From Neoechinorhynchus agilis (Eukaryota > Acanthocephala): a stretch of 64,000 bases of DNA. Position 1 is the stretch's first letter. Every line of letters starts with the position of its first letter. The stretch is taken from positions 6,324,001 through 6,388,000 of the forward strand of contig CM121341.1 of assembly GCA_051530055.1 (NCBI GenBank). The letters are read 5' to 3'. The notes under the pieces were generated by a model that ran no database searches, was not told the origin of the DNA, and was given only the letters and a program-made list of their open reading frames with translations. Positions 1 through 11,600 of this stretch are shown one piece after another. The position numbers and the translations under genes are program-made.

Positions 1-1506
1 TATTGAAAATGGACGTTAGTGAAGACATGAGAGCGGCTATCATGACTGCTAACATCAGACCACGAATGGCTAATTTAGAGATTGTGAGTTAATTTTGTTC
101 TAAACTAAAACAACACTATACCGTGTGGCATAATTCTAAGGACGAGAAGTGGAAAAGCTACGTCGTTGCATCCACCAGAACTGGAGCAAATGGCAGTACA
201 TATTTCCGATTGGGAACAGCCGATTTCGTCTTAAAACACAAGTGTATTTTGTGATAATTCTAAGGAGGACTACTAACTTGGCCATAGAGTTCTGGACATC
301 ATTCCTGGAATTGCCATTATAAATAACGGAAGCAGCTTGATGTATCCAGCGAGCACGCATCCTCCTTTTACATGATCCATATTTTTTGCAGCTAAAGTCC
401 TCTGCACAATCACCTGATCCGAGCACCAATACCACATAGCCGAGATGGTGAGTCCGAACATGGATATCCATGAAAGATCCGAGTCAAGTGGACGCATGAA
501 TGAGAAGTAATGCGGAGGAACTTCTCCACATTGGAGTTTTGTTAAGAGAGTTGTGTTCGCGATCGCAAATGGGTACACTTCCTTCAGATCCTGAAGACCG
601 CCTACTCGACTAAATCCTGTTCGATAAGGAATAAACGAAAAATGGTAGTGACAAAACAATCATATACAAACCAATTCCCATCAATATGAAGGCACCAATT
701 ATCATAATGACCGTCTGGACGAAATCGGTCCATATCACAGCCGTCAAACCACCTCCAATGGTGAACAATGCGGCCAATAGAACCAAAAAAATAACGGAAA
801 CATAAATGTTCCAATTCAGAGCTTGTTCCAAGAATATTCCTCCCGCAAATAGATCCACCTTTTTTTGGTAGTATTTAGAATGATCCTTAATGTTCGCTCT
901 CCCTTCTTTTACTTACGGAAATTTTCGTGAAAATCGAAAGCAAAAGAGCGATAATAGCAAGAAGCAATCTGATTCGTTCTCCACCGAATCTTCGCTTCAG
1001 AAATTCTGGCATCGTATATACCTAGTTGAAGGGAAAAGCTTGTTTTTATACTCTCTTTTTTTTTAAATTTAAACTTACACCTGCGTGAACGTATACGGGC
1101 GCATAAAGCCATCCAAGCATAAGAAGAGCCAATGCTGCCTGAAAAATAAAGTAGTTTCCAAAGGGACAGAGGGATGAAGCGTACATTGACTTCGAAGCCA
1201 GCGATCGCTATGCCAGAATCAGCTCCTGATCCAGCGATTCCGACAAAATGACCACTTCCAATATTACTGGCAAATAAAGATGCGCCTACTAGGACGAAGT
1301 TCATATTTCTACCGGCCAAAAAGTATCCACCGAGACTTCCACGATTTTGGCATGATGACTAAAAAAAGGTTATGTTTCCGTGGAAAAGGCCAACAACAAC
1401 ACCATATACAAACCCATATTCCAAATCCAATAACGACCAGGAAATAGAGAACGAGAATCAAAATGTCTGACCAATGGAGACTTGTGTTAGCGAATCCAGT
1501 AGCCAT
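1..1506 (-). CDS. Sodium/sugar cotransporter, SLC5 (SGLT) family, 5' part
   Basis: Sodium-coupled solute symporter of the plasma membrane, probably for glucose or a related sugar. The protein starts [17 protein letters not shown] at 1506 and is split by introns of about 40-60 bp. Visible family blocks in order are the first membrane segment, [19 protein letters not shown], the TM2 block ending in [54 protein letters not shown] followed by [11 protein letters not shown], a Cys-rich loop (IGCSQSEIC) and [20 protein letters not shown]. All match the SGLT branch as I remember it. The first donor is GTTTGT at 1413. The gene leaves the window at base 1, so the C-terminal helices are missing. The subfamily and substrate cannot be fixed. 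No frame problem is seen once introns are removed. Confidence 0.9.
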
Positions 1507-1738
1507 TTTATCTTCTCTTTGTTAAAGAAAGGGTTTGAAATGATACGAGGAGTTCTCAAATGAGTTTTAAGCCGAAACAAGAAGGATGAGCAATCGACGT
1601 CTCATGGTGCTTACAACACAAATGTGTAATTCAGGCGGATTGTGTAGAGCTGTTCAACTAACGGAAAATGAGTAATCGTGAGTTTCGCTCTCTCTCTCAC
1701 ACACACTTTTTTTGATAACATTTAAACGGATATTTTTC

Positions 1739-3218
1739 TTAGAGCGATTGAAGCAGTTTGCGTGAGGAAAGTGTTAAACATGCATCTTTTCGGCGGCAAT
1801 CGCTCACTTTCATCCACTCAAGCGTGCTTTTAGGATGTCTAAATTGAACTAACGACAAAACGTTGTCGGGGTCGTCTTTGTACCTATAAATGGTTGCTTC
1901 AATCCATGCATTGTCAGTATTTCGGGCGTCTTCAAGATATCCTTCATGAACGATTTCAGGTTTTTGTCTTCGAAGACAGTTTAGAACATGGATACGTTGA
2001 CTCGTTGCCTCGGCGTCTTCGCCGCTACCACGTTCATCCGTTACATTTCGACAAATGTCACCCAATAAACGATCAGGAAGCGATCCATTTCCATTGAATA
2101 TCTCGTTTCGAATTTCAGGAAGGCGGCGAATATTCCCAGGCTCACCTTTATCTATCAGACATTCAAGAGTGTTCAAAGTAAATGAACGAGTTATTATGAA
2201 TATCGATAGATGATTTGGACCGAATCTCCACAAACGACCAAGACCCGTGTATCCCGTCTTCTCTGCTTTATTTAAAGGAAGACCTGATTTGTCGTATTCT
2301 AATGGACCCATACAACTTGTTCTATCAACGTGCCGGGAAACATTTCGTCCAAAGTGAATATAAGTAACCGTATCCACTTTATCGAACGCAAATCGATCTA
2401 CATATTTGTCGCAATCAATATCATCAGTGTCTTTGTGCTGAAATTCTATTCGGCGATCAAAATATCATGTCTATTATGAAAAAAAAGTCATGTTTTCTCG
2501 CTAAAAAACCTTTACTGAAATATGTGCGCGTTTTTTGGATTGATTTTGTTGAAAAAAGAATTCTAATGACCCAAGACTCGATTTTGATCGATGATAATTT
2601 AACGGGTGAGTAGACTTTTCCCGAATCTGAAACGGACGCTGGTGCAATCCCATTTTCTGCAATCATACAGTGCAGAAGATCTTCTTGTTTTCCCGAATCT
2701 TGTGCTGCTAAGACTTTCTCATTAGGTTCGAGTGATTTAAACGGTCTGTGGCGTTCTAAATGAGCACAAATACATTGCCCGAGTTTTCGCCGTACATCTT
2801 CGTCGATAATAATGTCAGCAGTCTTCTCGTCCTTTATAGTTAAAATTTCGCTTCCACGCAAATGCACTAGTAGTTGCATTTGCTCAATAGATGGTGGTGG
2901 TGGTGGTGGTGGTTCGTTTGTACAACTTTGGTTACTTTCACCAAAATCTTTTAAAGAGGATTCCTTCTCAACAAGAAGCCTTAACAAATGCTCTCTCTCG
3001 GTCCTAAACACTGGATCGTCCGACGATATTTGACTCATTCTGAAGCAAATATCCCTCAGTGTGTCGATGCTGTGCTCACTATTCATCAGCAGCCTACAGC
3101 TATCCTCGAAAAATCCACCGGATCGAGCTGCTCTGAGCCGTTTTTGTAGACCGCTGTAATCGAACATGGACCGCCGGTTAGCTTCGAGATGTGGGGACGA
3201 GCTCACTCGTTTCATCAT
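1739..3218 (-). CDS. NUDT9-like (ADP-ribose Nudix homology) protein with novel N-terminal extension
   Basis: Two-exon model 3218-2616 and 2437-1739 (178-bp intron, phase 0) giving 433 residues. The C-terminal half carries the signature of NUDT9 and the TRPM2 NUDT9-H domain: SGLPLNKAEKTGYTGLG, FGPNH, and EGYLEDARNTDNAWIEA. NUDT9 hydrolyses ADP-ribose; in vertebrate TRPM2 the domain binds it. The stretch matching the Nudix box reads roughly GSLPDRLLGDICRNVTDER, so the REx2EE catalytic core is replaced by RNVTDE and activity is doubtful. The N-terminal 200 residues, with a run of seven prolines, match nothing I know. No membrane segments are present, so this is not a TRPM channel as modelled. 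A splice acceptor just upstream of 3218 (ending near 3238) would open the frame further, so the true start could lie in an upstream exon. Confidence 0.7.
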
Positions 3219-3468
3219 GCCTCTTACCCATGTCTATCAAAAACAAGACAATCGTTACCATAGCAATCGATGAAAAAGTCAAAGATGGTTTTTTTCGAAA
3301 GAAGAGAACTTTAGAGGAGGCAAACACATAAGAAGCGCGACTTTGTGATACATTCGAAAAAAAAAGATTATTTGAAACGGTTTTAGAGTGTCTCACAAAA
3401 ACCCTCGACGGATGATGATAAATCTTTTTTTTGTCTAGTTATGATGAAGATAACCTGATTGAGCTCAG

Positions 3469-4830
3469 TCAATTCCAAATTCGGATAATGGAATCCCAAG
3501 ATCCAGTTGCGACAGCATTAGCTTTTCGGCTGACTCCTAAGCACTGGACGCGGTTCTCGTGTCCATGCAAATGATCTATACATTGCTGTTTCAACACATC
3601 CCAAAGAACACAATCAAAGTTGTCGCATCCGCCGAACATGAGACGTCCACTCAATGAGAAACCCATGCTCGTAATGGGAATTCCTCCTGAGGAAATGAGA
3701 GGTGATGGAACGTGGTTTGTGTCTTGGTCGTACTTGAACTCCCCATTTAAACCGGACTCGGCGCTACGTTCACTTACAATCGAATCAACTCTGTCGGATC
3801 GGTTCATCCGTTGTTGTTGTTGTTGTTGTTGTTGCTGGTGGTGGTGGTGGGTGGAACTTGTAAGTTTTGAGGCGCAGTTGGTGCTTGTGCAGCAATCAGT
3901 CGTTCGTTGATTTGCTGCTCTAGTTGACGATTCGTGGCCTTCGACGATAGTACCTGAAGGTACCCAATAGGTCCCGATTTTACACGCCGACCGCAAATCG
4001 ACCAAGTGAACGAAACAATCATCTGAACCGGTGGCGATCGCGTTACCATTCGGGAAAAAAGCAGCGCAATTGATGTCTGTCTCATGGAGATCGAACATGG
4101 TTAATTCACATCCTCGTTTGGTTCTCAGATCCCATAACTTCATGGACCGATCGGCGCTTCCAGTGGCGAAAACGTTTGAGGGCTCGTTTAAAGGTTGTAC
4201 TCAAATGTGTTCCGCCCCTTCCACTTGAACACATTTCTAATGGGCTAAACAAAGACAATAAATTTCACTAATATGCCCAGTTAGCGTCCTGATTTGTTGA
4301 CCGTTGTTAATATCCCAAAGACAGCATTTTCTATCAGAAGACGAAGTAAGCAGCTGATTTGAACAAACAAACTGTGCTCCTGAAACGAATCCATCGTGGC
4401 CGATTAACTCACGCACTAAACGACCGCTACTATCATCTTTTAATAAATAGACCGAAGCCGCATTATCCATTCCGGCTGACGCTACAAGATCATTTTCGGC
4501 TCTAAAAGCGCATGCCATGGTCCATGCGCAATTAAGTTCGATTGCATGAGTTTTAGAGTGTTGATGAGTGTCCCAGACAATGAGTGTTGAGTCTTGACTG
4601 GCACTTAACAAGTGATCAGTTTGGGATGACCATGCTAAAGCGTACACTTTTGCAGCGTGGCCTTTCAATTTACATCGACTTTTTATTTTGAGTTTTTGAA
4701 TGCATGAAACGCGTTCAGATGCCTTTTTAAGACTACAATCACGAATACCATCTCTGAGTTCTTGAATTCGTTCTTTTAAAATGAACAACTCGTGCTCGAG
4801 ATCCGCCTCACTAATGCCAGTTGTCGACAT
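3469..4830 (-). CDS. Heterotrimeric G-protein beta subunit (WD40)
   Basis: Seven-bladed WD40 propeller that pairs with G-gamma and couples receptors to G-alpha at the plasma membrane. Exons are 4830-4251, 4199-3954 and 3686-3469, giving 347 residues against about 340 for the family. It starts [14 protein letters not shown], forms the usual N-terminal helix, then [59 protein letters not shown] and ends [10 protein letters not shown], the typical Gbeta C-terminus. It resembles the Gbeta1-4 class but is divergent, with some Gbeta5-like residues. The start at 4830 was preferred over an upstream in-frame Met at 4938 because family members begin just before the coiled-coil helix. The second intron is in frame and stop-free. 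Confidence 0.9.
3687..3953 (-). other. In-frame, stop-free intron of the G-beta gene with (CAA)n/(CAC)n tract
   Basis: Within blade six the reading frame is open for 267 nt that have no place in a Gbeta propeller. The stretch is bounded by CAG/GTACTATCG (donor at 3953) and TTTCCTCAG (acceptor ending at 3687). Removing it restores the normal blade (YWVPSG joined to GIPITS). It contains poly-His and poly-Gln codons. Because 267 is divisible by three, retention would add 89 residues without changing the frame. Confidence 0.75.
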
Positions 4831-5676
4831 TTCTAGAATAAGAAAACGCGCTTTATGGGACAATGGAACCGCCGGGAACTCTTCAGCAACCTTTCTTGAA
4901 TGAAAGACGTCAACTGTTTCAGCAGCAATGGGGCGCAAGAGTGTGACAAATCGGCAGAAAAAGAAGAAGCTGTGTTAGTGTGCGTTTGCACACTAACACG
5001 GAAACGTCGCTCAGGCGCCGCTACGTCTCATGAGGCGTTAGTCTTGCACTCACGGGACTACTCGCGTAATGAACCTCATTTTTCGTCCTCGGAACGCTTT
5101 CTCCCCAAGGAAACTAAGTCAAACACACAAACTTAATCGGAACAACACCTTAGCTACTACTCCCTTTTAACCATCGTCAAATTCATCAGGCGAATCGGAG
5201 CGAAAAACACCAACAATTTATACATTCTGCTGCGGAGAAAAACACGCAGGTCTCGAATTGCAGATCTTGAAGTAATCAAAGTTTGCGCGAATGAGGAAAA
5301 CGGTTTGTTGCCCAAAAAAATTGGACTCATTCCGGGGGATATCAATAGGACCTCGCCGTGATCGTACTTAAAAGTGGCCAGAATTTTGCCCGATTGAGGT
5401 GGCCGCTCATACCTTTTTCAATACCGTTCGTCTCTAAAAAACCGGATCCACAGATAGTCCTAACGGGCCAAATCGGTAAATTCACCCAGAAACGAATTGG
5501 GTTTTTTTGTTTGCAAACTAAGATAAAGTGATTCTAAGACTCGAGCTAATTTACAGAGGACATTTTAAAAATAATAAATCGTTTGTTCAATCATGTTGGA
5601 CCAAACCCGAAGATTTAAAGACACATACAAGGTTTTGCTGATTTCGACATTAAGGTGATTGAACAATTCCTCTCTT
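4831..5676 (+). other. Intergenic region between G-beta and myosin genes
   Basis: No gene is supported here. Short open frames exist on both strands but match nothing. The only clear structure is the hairpin at 4972-4999. The left part should contain the Gbeta promoter, and the right end the very short myosin 3' UTR. Confidence 0.5.
4972..4999. repeat. Perfect 12-bp inverted repeat (hairpin)
   Basis: GTGTTAGTGTGC is followed by a four-base GTTT loop and its exact reverse complement. It lies about 140 bp upstream of the Gbeta start codon, so it may be a promoter or 5' UTR element. Confidence 0.8.
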
Positions 5677-5681
5677 TTATT
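5676..5681 (-). terminator. AATAAA polyadenylation signal overlapping the myosin stop codon
   Basis: The last codons read GGT CAA TAA AAG, so the TAA stop lies inside AATAAA. If used, cleavage would fall only 10-30 bases beyond the coding region. Confidence 0.6.
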
Positions 5682-8600
5682 GACCCTCTTCCATCTTCTT
5701 TTCGTTTTCACCGTTTGAGCTTTGTTCGTTGACCACAAGTGACTGGTTGCCGGAGATGGCGGCGGCGGCGGTGGCGGGAGATAAAGCAGTGATTGTGCTT
5801 GCATCTCGAGATGGCAGCAGATTCATGTAGCGTGACGACGACGTAGCTCCCGATTGAAATGCTGAAGAGTTGTGAGTTGCTCGAGATGCAAATAATGAAA
5901 CATATTGATGGTGACCAAGAAGGTGATTTGTACTCATTGAGCTACCGGTGTTCGACGATACAGATTCATCGTCGTCTTCTGCATCAAACATGTCCAAATC
6001 TCCACCCGAACTAATCGGTGTACCTGATACGAGATTCCGAAGATTACTTGAAGTAACTCGCATCGATGAAACTGAAGCTGACGACCTAACCGTCTCCATT
6101 TGTCGAATCTTCTGCTCCCGAAATGATAAGACACCTTCGAGTGCTTCCTTTTCGCGTTGGAGTTTTCGTATCTTTCCTTTTAGAATAGACGCATTCTCTT
6201 CGTGGTCATCATTCACCTTCTTTAGTTGCCTTACGCGGCTAGCAACATTCTCAACTTGCTCGCGAGCATTCGTTGCAGCATTTTTCTCGTCTTCACATTT
6301 TAAAGTCAATTCTCGCAGTTTCTTCTCAGAACATCTTAAAGCTCGTGCCAGTCGTTGGCGCTCCTTTTGTTCCACATCCAATTGTTGTTCGAGAGAGGAT
6401 AGTTTGCTTTCCAGGGACGATATTGTGAGCTTATTCCGATTGCGGTAGACTTCTTCAGCATCAGCCAACTTTTGCTTTAATTCCCGTAAAGCACGCTCGC
6501 TGGTTTCTTTACTCATCTCGGCCTTGTTCACATTAAGACGCTCCTGATTCAAATCATTGATCAGTTGGTCATGCTGCTGAACTAAAGCACGCAACCGTTC
6601 ACTTAACTCACTTGTTTGTATACTTTCTTCGGCCAAATCTTCCTCTAACTCAGTAACCCGCGCCTCTAATCGCCGTTTCTCGTCATGCCACCGACCGTTC
6701 AACTCATCATTTCGAGCAATACTGACTTCCTGTCTAAAATCGTCCAACTCACTCGCCAAGGTCCGTTTAGACTTCTCAATTTCGTCGCGCTCGTCCTGGG
6801 TCTGTTGAAGAAGTTGCTCCAGAGAACAATACCTTTTCTCCCACTCTTTTGTGATATCGTCCTTAGTTGCTCGAGCTTCTTCCAATTCCCTTTTCAAATC
6901 CTTCAAAGCCATCGCAGCTCGTTTTATCTGTCTCTGTTGATCCTCCCGTACTCGCATAAGGTCACTAAGTTGAGCACTCGCATCACTAATGTCTAATTCA
7001 AGCTTCTTTTGATGACTGATCGCAATCGACTTCATTTTTCGCTCCTCGTCCAACTCTGTGGCCATATCACGAACCTGCTTTAAAGCTGTTCTGTACCGGT
7101 CGTCACTGTTCTCATTTGCTTCAGCGACCTGCCGCTCTAATTGCTGCTTTAAAGCGTTCATATTAACTTCAAGTCGAAGCTTCGCGGTCTCAGCGTTACT
7201 TAAGTCATCTTCTAATTGCGAAACCTTTTGCCGCAATTCCTCACATGTAGACTCAAGAGTCCGTTTAGCCCTTTCAAGACCACATACACTCCGACCAACA
7301 TCATCTTTGCCCGAGAGAGCATCATCCAACTCACTTCTCAACTGCTTGATTTTTGTCTCAGCTTGTTTTAGAGTATCATCTCTATCTTGGAGATCGTATT
7401 GAAAACTAAGCAACCGGGTCTCTTTCTCCCGACATTCACGCTCAGCGTTTTCTAAGTCGGATCGCAACTTCTCTTGCAGAACCTTCTCGTCCAGAAGCTT
7501 CCTATCAATCTGCTTCTGACTTTTCTCAAGTGCATTACAATTGGACCGATAACGTTCCATCTCGACGCTAACATCAGCCAACTCATTCTGCAATTTGTTT
7601 CGGCTAGCTGTTGCTCTACTTAGCTGATCACTAAGATCTTGAATTTGAGATATAAGATTTTCTCTCTCTCTTTGAAAACCCCGCTTATGCTCGTCCAACT
7701 TCATCTCATACTCAGCTTGTCCTTGAATACGAACTTCATTGAGCGCATTTCCGAGCGACTGGCACTTCATCTCAAGCTTGGAATATTCTTCGCATTTATC
7801 GGCATGAAGTTCACTTATAGAATCAATCTCAGATTCGAGCAAGCGATTTCTATTTTCTAACACCGATCGACTATCCAACTCATCGTGTAAACGACTCTTC
7901 GTGTCTTCTAATTGTTCTCGACAAGATTGAAGGCAGTTTTGAATTTCAACCAACTTTGTTTCAGCGGCTGCTTGTGCTGCTTGAGCTCTCTCAGCTGTAC
8001 GCCGAACTTGGCTGAGCTCGTTTTCACGCAGCAACTTCTGTTGTTCCACTTCATTCAGTGCTTCCAAATTCACATGTAGCTCAGTCTCCACAATCTTTAG
8101 CTTGCTCCGGAACGTATCACGAGCATTCTTAGCTTTAAGAAGCTCATCATCTCTCTCAGTCGCACGTTCAATCAATTCATTTTTTTCCTTTTGAAGATTT
8201 TGATTTAACCGCTGCAACTGGTCCATTTCGTCCGTCATTCGTTTCAGTTGCTCCGTAAAGCGAACCTTTACAGCCTGAACGGCCTCTACTCGAACCTCCT
8301 GCTCGCTCTCTAGTTTTCGCTTCAATTCATTGTATTCGGCCTCTCTTTTAGAATATTGAACCTGCATTGTGGCAGTTGTGTCCGAATGACCGGTTATCTC
8401 GTTTCGGAGAGCTTCATTCTCTTCCGACAAATCACGCCGGTCCGCTTCTGCCTTCATTCTCGCATCTTGCTCCGACTTAAGATCCTCTTGAATATCCGTT
8501 AACTGTCCTTTAATATCTCGAATCTCACGTTGACGGGAACTTAACAATGTCATGATCTCCTCTAACTTAGCATTCGACAAACCTAACTCTCTGTCCTTCT

Positions 8601-11600
8601 TAGCTATTAAAATCTTCGATTCCTCAATGTCTTGTCGACTTTCATTCAATAGGTCTCTATGTTCAATCAACTCTCTATCTAAAGATCTTGCAATCGTCTC
8701 ATACTTCTGCCTTTGTTCACTCTCAGACTTTAATTTCGCCTCTATATCAACAACAATTATCTCAAATTTTGCATTCTGCTTTGCAAGCTCTCGCACTTTA
8801 TCCTGTAATTTCCTCTGCTCCAGCTCAGCCTCATTCAAACGCTTATCAGATGCTTCTTTTGCCTTGGAATACTTATCCAAGTGAGCAACCTTATCAACCA
8901 GCTCCTCTTCAGCCTTCTTTGCCCGCCCTTCCACCACGACCTTTTCAATCTCCATTTTCTGGTTTTTCCTCTCTTCTTCGCCTAATCTTCCTGTCAAATC
9001 CTTGATAGTCTGCTGAAGATCCTTTCGTTCCTCGACCCAATCAGCAGCTTTCACATCATCCTCCATTACCCGCGCTTCCACTTTCTGGATATATTTCTCA
9101 AGTTCGGCCTTCCGTGATAGTAGTCGTGTTCGACTATCAGCAAGCTCTTGATTTGCTTCTCTTTCCTGACTTAGCTCTTCTAAAGCTACATTTCGTTCGG
9201 CTGTTAAATGATCTATTCTCGATCTTAGTTCATCGCTTTCATCATAAAGTCTCTGAATCAAGGTTTTACTACTCGAAATTTCACGTTCTTTAGCAACCAG
9301 GAGTTTATCGAGTCTCGTGACTCCGAGCATTGGCTTTAACCTTGAGTACAACTTAAACCATTTCCAATGACGGATTTGGAGCAGAACACGGCCGTTCCGC
9401 TGAAGTACAAGTATTGACGATACTTGCTGAGTTCGCTTCTTATACTGATTCCGAGCGATTTTCCCTCGGCACAAACACTGTAAATGCATCACGATATCCG
9501 AGATTTTCTGATCTCGTTCTTCCTCTAAATGAGCAAGTACGCCTGCTCTAAAGAATATCTTAGTTTGTCCAATTCGATATAAATTAGTGTCAAGCTCAAG
9601 TTCCTGAAGAAGCTTTTCGCAAACTAAACGGCCGTCTGCAAATCCACGAGGGAGCACTGCTGAACAAAGGACTTCGTAACGGTGTCTAAACTCTTGGAAT
9701 GGTATTCTATTGGGAAACCCGTGACGGCAAATTCTTATTCCTTCAAGAACTCCGTTACAGCGTAACTGCGATAGCACTAAGTTGGGTTCCATTTTTTGAC
9801 TTGATTTTGTACGATTTGGCATTATACATCGAATAAAATTTGGAGTTGTTCGATTTAGAATACTCATAAGAGAGTTCAGTTGCTCCTTGTACATTTGCCC
9901 GACCGTCCTAAAGCGTCCTTTCTTTATGCTGGTTTTGATTGGAGCTGCAATTGGCGGAAATGTGTCCTGATTGTTCAATGTGATAACCTCCGTGTTTTTC
10001 CACAATTCATTCACAAACTCTTGATTTGAATTTTGGAGAAGATGAACGATATTATCGTTGATTGGATCAGTGTTCTTCACTAGCCATTGATCGACGCAAT
10101 AGTTCACAGATCCGGCATAGTGAAAGATGGAGAAATCATGTTTGGATCGAACAGTGGGTTTAGCAAAGTTCTTGTGTGACGATTGAGCCGAAATGAGCTT
10201 TTCAACGTACGTCCTATCCGTGGAGTTAGGAAAGACGCATTCTTCATCCAATAGACTCAAAACGCCCATGCTTTTCTCAATAAGATCTATGGTCGGTTGA
10301 AGATCGAGTCCGAAGTCGGTGAATTTCCATTCGATGTTTTCGCGAGCATATTCACGCTGCTCAAGAACGAACATTGTGTGGTTAAAGAGTTGTTGAAGTT
10401 TTTCATTTGTGTAATTGATGCAAAGTTGTTCAAATGAATTCACGTCGAATATCTCGAATCCGGCAATGTCGAGAATCCCGATAAAATACTGCGACCGCCT
10501 TTTCGTGGCTTTGCTCAAAGTTCGATTAATTTTAGCAAGTATCCATTTGAAGAGTTGTTCATAGGTAGCTTTAGCAATGGCTTCTAGCGCAAACTCAACC
10601 TGCTTTTTATCCTGAGCTCGTACGACAAGCTCTCGGCCACACTTCACTTTGGGATTTAGAAGACATCTCGAGAAGTCAATGACATTAATGCCGAGAAGTT
10701 TGCATATTTTCTGAGCGATGGTATCATCGGGCATGATTGCTTGTCCGGAATCCTTGTCATTAACGAAAGCGAGATTTCCGATAAGTAAAACGGCACTCAA
10801 AGTTGCACAAATCGATTGGATCTGTTCATCGGTGGTTTCCATGATTCGGAGTGCGTTTATCGTTGAGACGAACTGTTCGACGTCGTCTGCTTCTGGAAGC
10901 TCTACGTTTCCGTTCGATAAATACGCATACGATTCGATTTGGTCGAATAGGAGAAGATCGGAAGACGACGAAGAGATGGAATGAATTGCACCATTTTGCG
11001 ATTTGGCATAAGAAGGACAGAATGAGCGTAGTAATTGGTAGAATATATGAAAGTTTCGTTCACTTTTGGCTTGCCTGACGGTTCGTGATTTCTCTAGAAG
11101 GTAAGTTTCTATAGATCCTGCGGTAATAAATCCCACTGAATCGAAATTGATTCTGATGAATTTGCCAAATCTGGACGAGTTATCATTTTTCACGGTCCGT
11201 GCATTTCCAAAAGATTCTAGGATAGGATTGGCTTCTAGAAGTTGTTGTTCTAGATCAGCAGTCGATGTGTTAGTTGATCGACTTAGCCTGAAATCCGAAG
11301 ACGATCTCGGTGATTTGGCTACATATGCGAGATACTGAATGACTTTTTTGGTGTTTTCAGTTTTCCCAGCTCCGGATTCTCCGGTACAAAGGATAGATTG
11401 GTCATTACGATCTAAGAGCATGGCTCTATATGCTCGATCGGTGATAGCAAAAACATGAGGAGGTACATCTTCGGCTCTTCTTCCCTTATAATATTGCATG
11501 AGTGCATCGGTATAGATTGGAAGTCGTCGATAAGGATTGATTACAACACAAAAGAGTCCAGAATAAGTATAGATGAGTCCGTCCATGTATCGCTCCCGTA

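Noticed and set aside
3804-3930. A genuine poly-Q/poly-His insert domain in the G-beta protein
   Set aside because: The insert is bounded by good splice sites and its removal restores a canonical blade, so an intron is the simpler reading.
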